DNA of 5,448 nt from Deltaproteobacteria bacterium. GTDB lineage: Bacteria > Desulfobacterota > DSM-4660 > Desulfatiglandales > HGW-15. Both the position numbers and the translations under genes were made by a program. Of the stretch, positions 1 through 5,448 are shown in pieces. Within the stretch, counting starts at the first letter, position 1. The number at the start of each line of letters is the position of its first letter. Under the pieces are notes generated by a model. The model was not told the DNA's origin. It worked only from the letters and a program-made list of their open reading frames with translations, and ran no database searches. The stretch lies in contig JAFGPH010000567.1 of assembly GCA_016926135.1 (NCBI GenBank), forward strand, positions 1 through 5,448, in the 5' to 3' direction.

Positions 1-1
1 A

Positions 2-943
2 TCCTGGAGGGTGATCTGTGGCGATGAAGCGGGACTTGCCTACGCAATCTCCGGTGGTCTATCGAAATTTCTGAACGACCGAATCCCGAATCTCAAAATG
101 CTGCCCGAGCCCGGAGGCACGGTGCTTGGGGCTCGCCTCGTCTCCAAAGGCGAGGCGGCCGCCACATATGCGCATCAGACTCTGCTTTGGGAGGGCTATC
201 ACAACAAGGGCCCGTTCGAGAAAAGCCCGCTTGGAAAAGTGAAACCTCTCCACACCATTTACTTTTACCCTGTGACCATGTTCATCGTGACAAAAGCGGA
301 CAGCAACATACGCACCATTGCTGACCTTGCGGGGAAGCGGGTTTCCCTCGGCATTCCAGCGGCCGGCATGACAACTGCCTCTGTTGATCTGTTCAAGGCA
401 TGGGGGTTGTGGGACAAGATCCAGAATCGCTGGATGAGCCTGAACGACCTTGCGGATGCCCTAAAGGCCGGCAATGTGGATGCCGTTCTCGGATGGAGCG
501 TCGGTGACTTCAGTCCACCCACAGCGGTGGTCCGGATGGATACATACATGAAGTGCCGAGTATTGGATATCTCCGATGAGCAGAAGAAGATGATAGGCAA
601 GGTCAGCGGTCTTGTATCAAGGCACACGCCCACGAAAGCCGCGTTCAAACAAGACATCGGGGTCGACAAGATCCCCGGGTGGGCTCTTTGGTTCGGGTTT
701 CAGTGGGGATCCGACGTCGACGCGGAAATGGTGTACAAGTCAGTGAAGTCCTTCTTTGAGGGTGCGAAGGACCTGGCCAAGATTTCGAGAGCGTTCGAGG
801 TTTTCGCCGCCGATCCCAAGGCAGCCACTATCGCCGCTATTTCCTCAACGCCCGATGTTCCTGTTCACCCCGGAGCGTCGAAGTACTTCAAGGAAATCGG
901 TATCTGGCAAACAAACTGGATTGAAGGCAAGGTGGAAAAGTAA
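2..943 (+). CDS. TAXI-family TRAP transporter solute-binding protein, 5' partial
   Basis: Extracytoplasmic binding protein of a TRAP transporter, expected to capture an organic anion in the periplasm and hand it to the membrane subunit encoded next. The frame is open to the left edge, so the signal peptide and first strand are missing; the visible 313 residues cover nearly all of the mature protein. Family marks, numbered from the GTG at base 11, are: GG near residues 35-36 followed by a lysine/glycine-rich GEA segment (47-49); the YHNKGPF segment (63-69), which matches the usual Y.G.GPF; ADLAGKRVSLGIPAAGM (104-120), the lobe-crossing signature; an alternating ADALKAGNVDAV stretch (148-159); and PVHPGASKYFKEIG (284-297), the typical TAXI C-terminus. 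The GTG at base 11 has a GGAGG touching it with no spacer and lies inside conserved sequence, so it is not the real start. The gene ends in TAA and is followed closely by its permease. The family is secure; the ligand is unknown. Confidence 0.9.
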   Translation, partial: SWRVICGDEAGLAYAISGGLSKFLNDRIPNLKMLPEPGGTVLGARLVSKGEAAATYAHQTLLWEGYHNKGPFEKSPLGKVKPLHTIYFYPVTMFIVTKADSNIRTIADLAGKRVSLGIPAAGMTTASVDLFKAWGLWDKIQNRWMSLNDLADALKAGNVDAVLGWSVGDFSPPTAVVRMDTYMKCRVLDISDEQKKMIGKVSGLVSRHTPTKAAFKQDIGVDKIPGWALWFGFQWGSDVDAEMVYKSVKSFFEGAKDLAKISRAFEVFAADPKAATIAAISSTPDVPVHPGASKYFKEIGIWQTNWIEGKVEK

Positions 944-970
944 ATATACCCCGACGAAAGCGAGTTTGCC

Positions 971-2866
971 ATGCAGTCCTTTGTAAGGATCGGCCTTTCA
1001 GTTACATCAGCGCTTCTTGCTCTTCTGGTGGCTGCCTTCGCCTGGACACTCTGGACCACCCAGGCTCATTATAGCGTCATTTTCCTGGCCCTCTCATTCC
1101 TTATATGCTCCCTAACGGTGCTGCAGAAAAAGGGAGATGCCGGAGGGTTCAGGAATATTGCTCTAAAGGCCGGTCCTTTCCTCCTCATGTTTATTTCTAT
1201 TATCGCATCGATTTATTTCTTCACGGAATACGAAGAGCTCCTCTTCAGGGCAGGGGCTTTTGAGACGATCGATTTAGCCTTCTCGGTCCTCATCCTCATT
1301 CCTCTGATGGCTCTTATCTGGAAGGAGGGCGGGTCGATTCTCACATTTCTCGTCCTCCTCTTCCTCGGCTATTCGGCCTATGGGAACTATCTTCCGGGAT
1401 TGCTCTTTCACAAAGGGCTTTCCTATGACAGAATTTTGGAGATGCTTGTCCTCAACTTCGAGGGGATATACGGCTTTGTCATACAGGTAGTCGGGACGTG
1501 GGTGGCAATCTTTGTAATTTATGCCGGCCTCATCCAGGGTTTTGGTGCGTTCGATGTCATCATGAAAATCTGCATTCAATTCGCCCGAAAACACAAGTGG
1601 GCTTTACCTCAGATCCCCGTGAGCACGAGCCTCATTTTCGGAATGTTCTCAGGTGCCGCCGCCGCCAACGTCGCGGGGACTGGATCGTTTACCATCCCGC
1701 TTCTCAAGAAGTTCGGTTTCCCCCCTTATTTCGCCGGGGCGATCGAGAGCACCGCTTCCACGGGTGGGCAGATCATGCCGCCCATCATGGGCGCGACGGC
1801 GTTTCTCATGGCAGCCCTGCTGGGCGAATCCTATATGAAGATCATGCTCATAGGCTTCATCCCGGCTCTGATTTTTTTCGTCTCCGTCGCCTTTTCCGTT
1901 CACCTGCTCTCACATAAGTATCTCGTTGTCCCGGAAGGAAGCGAGCTGGGAGAAGAAGTCTCTCTTACCCGACAAGATCTATTCAAGCTTTTGCCCATGG
2001 CGGTTTCTCTCTGCGTTCTCCTCCTTGCAGCAACCTATTTTCTCATTCCTCTGATGAAGGCAGCACTGTATGCCATCCTCTGTCTCCTGGCAGGAGAGTT
2101 GGTATACCTCCTTGTCGTCTCGCGCAGCACGCTTGTTCGCGATTTTTGGGGTGGGATCTTGAATGGGGTAAAGAAGGGAGCCTTGCCTGCCGCATCCATA
2201 GGCATCGTAGGGGCGGCAATGGGTATCATCGTTAAGACAATGACCGTGACAACCCTCGCGCCGAAGCTTTCCTTTCTCATGGTAGATTTGGCCGCCGGTT
2301 TTTTCCCCTTGCTTATCCTCCTCATCCTCGTGGTTTCACTCCTCTTCGGCTGTATGGTGGCTACCCTGGCCGTTTACATCATGGTCGTTTTCCTTGCAGC
2401 TTCTGCACTCCAGGAATTCGGCATCCCTTTGTTCGTGACGCACTTTATGATTTTTTATTTCAGTGGTGCCGCGATGATTACACCACCGGTGGCACCCGCC
2501 GCCTTGGTGGCCGCAGGTATTGCCGGGACAGGGTTCATGAGAACCGGATGGGAGGCAATGAAACTCGGCCTGTCGTTCCTGACCCTCCCCCTTGCCTTCG
2601 TCAACTACCCGGACCTCCTTATCATGGGAAGCAGCACGATTCCCGCCATCATGCTTGTGACCATAGCGCACCTACTGATCAGTTACGGATTCTACGCTTC
2701 GTTACATGGATTTGTCGGAACGATCGGCAGAACCCTTTTTGCCGTAGCGGGAGGGACGATCCTGTTTTGCCCCATGAGGATTGTGAACAGCGTGGTCGCC
2801 GTTCTCTTTGGGGCGGCATTGGTTTATTTGTATCTGAAAGGAAGCCATAGCCAGAAAGAGGTTTGA
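971..2866 (+). CDS. TRAP transporter fused permease (DctQM type, 4TM/12TM)
   Basis: Inner-membrane subunit of the same transporter, 631 residues, a usual length for fused QM permeases. It is expected to move the bound substrate inward, driven by a sodium or proton gradient. The N-terminal part (about residues 8-115) has four hydrophobic segments equivalent to the small DctQ subunit. The rest is the large DctM-like part. Its hallmark loops are clear: NVAGTGSFTIPLLKKFG (233-249) and ASTGGQIMPPIMGATAF (262-278) in the first half, and MITPPVAPAALVAAGIAG (502-519) in the second half, reflecting the internal repeat of the ion transporter fold. The ATG at 971 is the first usable start after the upstream stop; no good Shine-Dalgarno precedes it (only a weak purine run, GAAAGCGAG, at 956-964), so translation may be coupled to the binding-protein gene 27 bases upstream. 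The C-terminus has several extra hydrophobic segments (about 555-622), as in other fused TAXI permeases. The substrate is not predictable from this subunit. Confidence 0.93.
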   Translation: MQSFVRIGLSVTSALLALLVAAFAWTLWTTQAHYSVIFLALSFLICSLTVLQKKGDAGGFRNIALKAGPFLLMFISIIASIYFFTEYEELLFRAGAFETIDLAFSVLILIPLMALIWKEGGSILTFLVLLFLGYSAYGNYLPGLLFHKGLSYDRILEMLVLNFEGIYGFVIQVVGTWVAIFVIYAGLIQGFGAFDVIMKICIQFARKHKWALPQIPVSTSLIFGMFSGAAAANVAGTGSFTIPLLKKFGFPPYFAGAIESTASTGGQIMPPIMGATAFLMAALLGESYMKIMLIGFIPALIFFVSVAFSVHLLSHKYLVVPEGSELGEEVSLTRQDLFKLLPMAVSLCVLLLAATYFLIPLMKAALYAILCLLAGELVYLLVVSRSTLVRDFWGGILNGVKKGALPAASIGIVGAAMGIIVKTMTVTTLAPKLSFLMVDLAAGFFPLLILLILVVSLLFGCMVATLAVYIMVVFLAASALQEFGIPLFVTHFMIFYFSGAAMITPPVAPAALVAAGIAGTGFMRTGWEAMKLGLSFLTLPLAFVNYPDLLIMGSSTIPAIMLVTIAHLLISYGFYASLHGFVGTIGRTLFAVAGGTILFCPMRIVNSVVAVLFGAALVYLYLKGSHSQKEV

Positions 2867-2913
2867 GAACCTTCAAATCAGGTGCATACCTTGGTTGCCG
2901 AGGGCCATCTCGG

Positions 2914-2944
2914 AAAAAAGACTGAAGGGCAAAGCTTTCATGTC
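2914..2944 (-). terminator. Possible Rho-independent terminator for the acyl-CoA synthetase cassette
   Basis: Read on the - strand, GAC-A-TGAA (2944-2937) can pair with TTCA-GTC (2926-2920), giving a 7-bp stem with one bulged A and a 10-base loop. Six T residues follow at once (complement of the A-run 2914-2919). The geometry is right for an intrinsic terminator about 120 bases past the ligase stop. The stem is short, bulged and only moderately GC-rich, so its strength is doubtful. Confidence 0.4.
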
Positions 2945-2980
2945 CGGGGTCATTAGCCCAGGTACCTTTCGAAGTTCCCT

Positions 2981-3025
2981 ATGATCCCTCATTCCAGGGT
3001 TCATGATACAAACACACTTTTCTTT
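2981..3025 (+). terminator. Weak candidate terminator hairpin downstream of the permease
   Basis: ATGA-T-CCCT (2981-2989) pairs with AGGG-T-TCAT (2996-3004) around a 6-base loop, with a single T-T mismatch. The T-rich run TTTTCTTT (3018-3025) comes 13 bases after the stem, farther than in a classic intrinsic terminator. The element lies about 115 bases past the permease stop. It could be a weak terminator, a 3' end stabilising hairpin, or chance. Confidence 0.25.
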
Positions 3026-3067
3026 GATCATCCACAGAACAATGGCACGCCATCCAGGGCGTTCGTA

Positions 3068-4597
3068 TCAGTTCACTCTCCGGATCAAGCCCTTCCAATA
3101 GGGCTCCCGCAACACATTCTTTTGGATCTTGCCGGAGGGAGTCCTGGGCAAAGGACCCATGAAAACGACAGCTTTTGGACTCTTGTATTTTGCCAACCGC
3201 TCCCGGCAGTAGGAAAGGATCGCCTCTTCGGGCAGGGTTTTTTCCGGTCTGAGGTGTACCAGCGCAATCACCCTTTCTCCCCATCGATCATCCGGCACCC
3301 CGATTACCGCCGCCTCCAGGATTTCCGGCAGCTCTGTGAGGACATTTTCGACCTCGACCGGATAGACGTTTTCACCGCCGGTCACGATCATGTCCTTCTT
3401 CCGGTCCCGGAGATAGATGTACCCGTTCCTGTCCCGCACCGCCACATCACCGGTATCGAACCACCCCTCCCTGAGCACGGCCGCGGTTTCCTCGGGGGCC
3501 TCCCAGTATCCGGAGGTCACGTTGTCACCGCTCGCCAGGATATGGCCGATCTCATCCGGCGCCGTCTCACGGCCCATGTCGTCCACGATCCGAACCCGGC
3601 ATCCGTACATCTCGCGGCCCCCCGAAGTCAGGAGATCCGGGTTCTCATGATCTTTTCGGGTCAGGCATGTCAGGACGCTGGTCTCCGTGAGACCGTAGAT
3701 CTGAAAGAAGACATTCCCGAAACGATTCAAAGCCCGCTTGAGCAACTCCTCCGGCATCGGTGAACCGGCGTAGGCGATGAGCTTGAGGGCGCTCAGATCG
3801 GCCTTTTCCTGGTCGGGCAGATTCAGCAGGGCTCCGATCATGGCGGGGACCAGCAGGGTGACCGTGGCCCTCGTTTTCTCCAGGGCATCGAGGGTAGCCC
3901 GCGGTTCGAACGCTGGAAGGATATGCGCCGTGCAGCCCCTTGCGATATGGGACATGTAGGTATGACAGCCGGCGACGTGGAAAAAAGGCGCTACCATGAG
4001 CCCGGAATCCTCCGCGGTCAAACCCCATTCGATGAGCAGTGAAGCCAGTGTAGAGGTGGTGTTGCCGTGGGTCAGTTTCACCCCCTTGGGCACCCCGGTC
4101 GTGCCGCTGGTGTAGAGCAGCGTCGCCAGATCTTCCGGTGCCGGTCTTCTGAGCGCTGTGTGCCCGGCCTTTTCCATGAGCAGACGCAGGTCGCACCCTC
4201 CGGCCCCACTCTCCGTGCATAGATGGGCCTTGAGGAAGGGGAGATCGGGAACCATGGCCTCCGCGGTCTGCGCGAAAGGCGGAGAATAGATGAGCGCGGA
4301 AGCACGGGCATTGGTGACAATGCCCAGAAGTTCATCCTTGGACAAACGCGTATTGAGCGGCAGGGTGACCAGGGAGCAGGCGGGGATTCCGAAGTGCGCG
4401 ACGGCCAATTCGATGCTGTTATGGTCCAGAATGGCCACCCGGTCCCCAGGCTTCAAACCCAGCCCGTAAAGGGCACTGCCGAGTCTCTCGGCAGCATCCA
4501 TGAACTGCCTGTACGTCAGGCTGCCCCTGGCCGAAGTGACCGCCGGCTTATCGCCGTACAGACGAACCGAATGCTCAAGCACACGATACAACTCCAT
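3068..4597 (-). CDS. AMP-forming acyl-CoA synthetase (ANL superfamily)
   Basis: Cytoplasmic ligase that activates a carboxylic acid with ATP to an acyl-adenylate and then to the CoA thioester. Complete at 509 residues, the usual size of compact FadD-like ligases. Motifs in order: P-loop TSGTTGVPKG (163-172); APFFHVAG (203-210), commonly lining the acyl site; YGLTE (301-305); GWFDTGD (378-384) with the nucleotide-ribose aspartate; DRKKDMIVTGGENVYPVEVE (398-417), with the hinge region and R399; and PRTPSGKIQK (484-493) with K490, the lysine needed for adenylation. All expected catalytic residues are present, so it should be active. The ATG at 4597 is well supported by a GGAGGG nine bases upstream and a typical N-terminus. 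The gene follows the dehydrogenase-like gene by 41 bases on the same strand, indicating an operon. Substrate is open: a fatty, branched, alicyclic or aromatic acid are all possible, and homologs with this motif set are often named only long-chain or medium-chain ligases. Confidence 0.95.
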   Translation of the reverse strand: MELYRVLEHSVRLYGDKPAVTSARGSLTYRQFMDAAERLGSALYGLGLKPGDRVAILDHNSIELAVAHFGIPACSLVTLPLNTRLSKDELLGIVTNARASALIYSPPFAQTAEAMVPDLPFLKAHLCTESGAGGCDLRLLMEKAGHTALRRPAPEDLATLLYTSGTTGVPKGVKLTHGNTTSTLASLLIEWGLTAEDSGLMVAPFFHVAGCHTYMSHIARGCTAHILPAFEPRATLDALEKTRATVTLLVPAMIGALLNLPDQEKADLSALKLIAYAGSPMPEELLKRALNRFGNVFFQIYGLTETSVLTCLTRKDHENPDLLTSGGREMYGCRVRIVDDMGRETAPDEIGHILASGDNVTSGYWEAPEETAAVLREGWFDTGDVAVRDRNGYIYLRDRKKDMIVTGGENVYPVEVENVLTELPEILEAAVIGVPDDRWGERVIALVHLRPEKTLPEEAILSYCRERLAKYKSPKAVVFMGPLPRTPSGKIQKNVLREPYWKGLIRRVN

Positions 4598-4606
4598 CAG
4601 CCTTTA

Positions 4607-4612
4607 CCCTCC
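4607..4612 (-). promoter_or_regulatory. Ribosome binding site of the acyl-CoA synthetase
   Basis: GGAGGG on the - strand, nine bases before the ATG at 4597. It lies inside the 41-base gap after the dehydrogenase-like gene and supports both the chosen start and independent initiation of the second gene of the operon. Confidence 0.75.
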
Positions 4613-4638
4613 GTTCCTTTGAAGAATGACGGCTTCAT

Positions 4639-5448
4639 CTACCACGATGTCTTTGCAGCCAGGGAAGGCCACACGATCTCCAGGCTTGAGGAGAGCGGTT
4701 CCCCGAGAAGATCCAGCATCTTTGCGTCCCGGTAGAACATCGCCATCTTCATTTCCTCGAAGTACCCGTACCCTCCCAGGAGTTGAAGGGCCTCATCGGC
4801 CGTCTCCTCTGCCAGCCCGACCGCTAAGGCCTCCACCGAATAGGCCTCCAGAGAAACATTCAGCCCCTTGTCCCAGTCACCGGCCGCCTTGTAGAGCAAA
4901 AGACGGGCGGCCCGAAGGCGCTGCCACACCTTGAAAAATTTTTCCCGGGTCGCCTCGAAATCCAGCAGGGTTTGATCGAACATTTTTCTTCCCCGGGCGT
5001 AGGCGAGCGCAAGCAGAGCGGCGCCTCTGGCGAGACCGAGGCTGAGGGCCCCGGTCCGAAGCGCCCGGCTCTGTCTGGAGCGCTCGGAGACCCCCGGGCA
5101 CTTCAGGAAACACCTCTCGGAAAGGTGGAAGTCTCTGAGGTCAAGCCTCGCTGCGGGCCACGATCGGAGGCCGAGCTGGTTCTCCAGGGGAACGACTCCC
5201 TGACCGGGGGCTTCCTTCACCAGGTAAAACAGGCCCTCTTCTCCTTGAAACAGCCCCGGTATGAGGTAGAGTTCAGCGTCCTTGTATACAAGAGAAAAAG
5301 CTGCCGGAGAATCTGCGCACTCCCCGGCCAAAGAAAAGACCCCCTCCAGCGGCAGAGCCACTCCGAACGCCGGCCCGCGCTTGATCCTCTCCTGCAGATG
5401 GGGGGGCAATTCCTCAACGAGAGACAGAAGTTCGCCTCCCCAGCCGGG
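4639..5448 (-). CDS. Divergent acyl-CoA dehydrogenase-like protein, 5' partial
   Basis: C-terminal 269 residues of an acyl-CoA dehydrogenase family protein; the frame is open to the right edge, and the in-frame TTG at 5409 is not a credible start. The helical C-terminal domain is well kept: ARGRKMFDQTLLDFEA (RKMF at 4978-4989) matches the conserved R..F segment that contacts flavin across the dimer, then LQLLGGYGYFEE (GGYGY at 4762-4776) and MFYRDAKM. After this, active members of the MCAD type carry YEGTS with the catalytic glutamate; here the text is LLGEPLSSSLEI, with a glutamate (codon 4699-4701) at about the right place but altered surroundings. The middle domain departs more: the usual ALTEP..GSD motif reads ALPLEG (5341-5358), the W-[IV]-[TS]-N flavin loop is not seen, and about 64 residues separate this point from the GLRSWP segment, shorter than I would expect. 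It may bind flavin poorly, or be the non-catalytic half of a heteromeric dehydrogenase. First visible gene of the operon with the ligase. Confidence 0.85.
   Translation of the reverse strand, partial: PGWGGELLSLVEELPPHLQERIKRGPAFGVALPLEGVFSLAGECADSPAAFSLVYKDAELYLIPGLFQGEEGLFYLVKEAPGQGVVPLENQLGLRSWPAARLDLRDFHLSERCFLKCPGVSERSRQSRALRTGALSLGLARGAALLALAYARGRKMFDQTLLDFEATREKFFKVWQRLRAARLLLYKAAGDWDKGLNVSLEAYSVEALAVGLAEETADEALQLLGGYGYFEEMKMAMFYRDAKMLDLLGEPLSSSLEIVWPSLAAKTSW

Larger units (their letters stand above)
2867..3067. other. Convergent intergenic region, no gene seen
   Basis: About 200 bases lie between the stop codons of the permease (+) and the acyl-CoA synthetase (-). Open frames that enter it run on into the synthetase gene on the wrong frame or strand and show no family features, so they are treated as shadows. 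It contains two hairpins with nearby T-runs, listed separately, and a 5-bp inverted repeat CCGAG/CTCGG (2898-2902 with 2909-2913) whose flanking A-run is on the wrong side for a + strand terminator. No tRNA, repeat array or insertion-sequence end was recognised. Confidence 0.6.

Noticed and set aside
4..13. GGAGG followed directly by GTG at 11, looking like a start site for the binding protein.
   Set aside because: There is no spacer between the two, the frame is open upstream to the edge, and a start here would remove the signal peptide that a periplasmic binding protein needs.
2035..2671. Open frames of about 100 codons on the - strand inside the permease gene.
   Set aside because: They are antisense shadows of hydrophobic permease codons, without ribosome binding sites or recognisable motifs.
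2898..2919. Inverted repeat CCGAG/CTCGG followed by six A residues, resembling a terminator.
   Set aside because: On the + strand the run after the stem is A and not T, and on the - strand the T-run comes before the stem, so this hairpin does not fit either direction. The T-run is better assigned to the neighbouring hairpin on the - strand.
2981..3763. Open frame of 260 codons on the + strand, opposite the 3' part of the acyl-CoA synthetase gene.
   Set aside because: It is antisense to a gene with complete, ordered ANL motifs, has no recognisable domain or ribosome binding site, and its composition (many P, H, R) is what the reverse strand of GC-rich ligase codons yields.
3645..4220. Open frame of 191 codons on the - strand, in another frame within the synthetase gene.
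   Set aside because: Same-strand shadow of the synthetase; the translation is rich in G, R, H and P with no domain, and the real frame carries all the catalytic motifs.
4223..4735. Open frame of 170 codons on the + strand across the ligase/dehydrogenase junction.
   Set aside because: It overlaps two supported genes on the opposite strand, including their ribosome binding site, and shows no family features.

Overview
The window holds two gene cassettes that point toward each other. On the + strand (2-2866) is a TRAP transporter of the TAXI type: a solute-binding protein whose 5' end lies off the left edge, followed 27 bases later by one long fused membrane subunit of the 4TM/12TM (DctQM) kind. 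On the - strand, read from the right edge leftward (5448-3068), is a two-gene acyl-CoA cassette: a divergent acyl-CoA dehydrogenase-like protein whose N-terminal part lies off the right edge, then a complete AMP-forming acyl-CoA synthetase. The cassettes meet tail to tail across about 200 bases (2867-3067) that contain no convincing gene but do contain two hairpin/T-run elements that may act as terminators, one for each direction.

The likely theme is carboxylic acid use. The transporter would bring an organic anion across the inner membrane using an ion gradient. The ligase would activate a carboxylate to its CoA thioester, and a dehydrogenase system would introduce a double bond at the alpha-beta position. 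Because the cassettes are convergent they are not one operon, so a shared substrate is only inferred from proximity. None of the substrates can be read from the sequence.

Organism: the binding protein and permease imply a bacterium, and the periplasmic system fits a Gram-negative best. TAXI TRAP systems next to acyl-CoA ligases and dehydrogenases are common in Desulfobacterota-like sulfate reducers and syntrophs and in some Betaproteobacteria, but this is a context impression and not a placement. The ligase/dehydrogenase side looks more GC-rich than the transporter side.

Most of the window is ordinary metabolism. The one gene that departs clearly from its family is the dehydrogenase-like protein. 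Its middle domain is short and lacks the usual flavin/substrate-contact motifs, although its C-terminal helical domain is well kept. I see no RNA genes, mobile elements, CRISPR arrays or phage genes, and no evidence for a new type of system.
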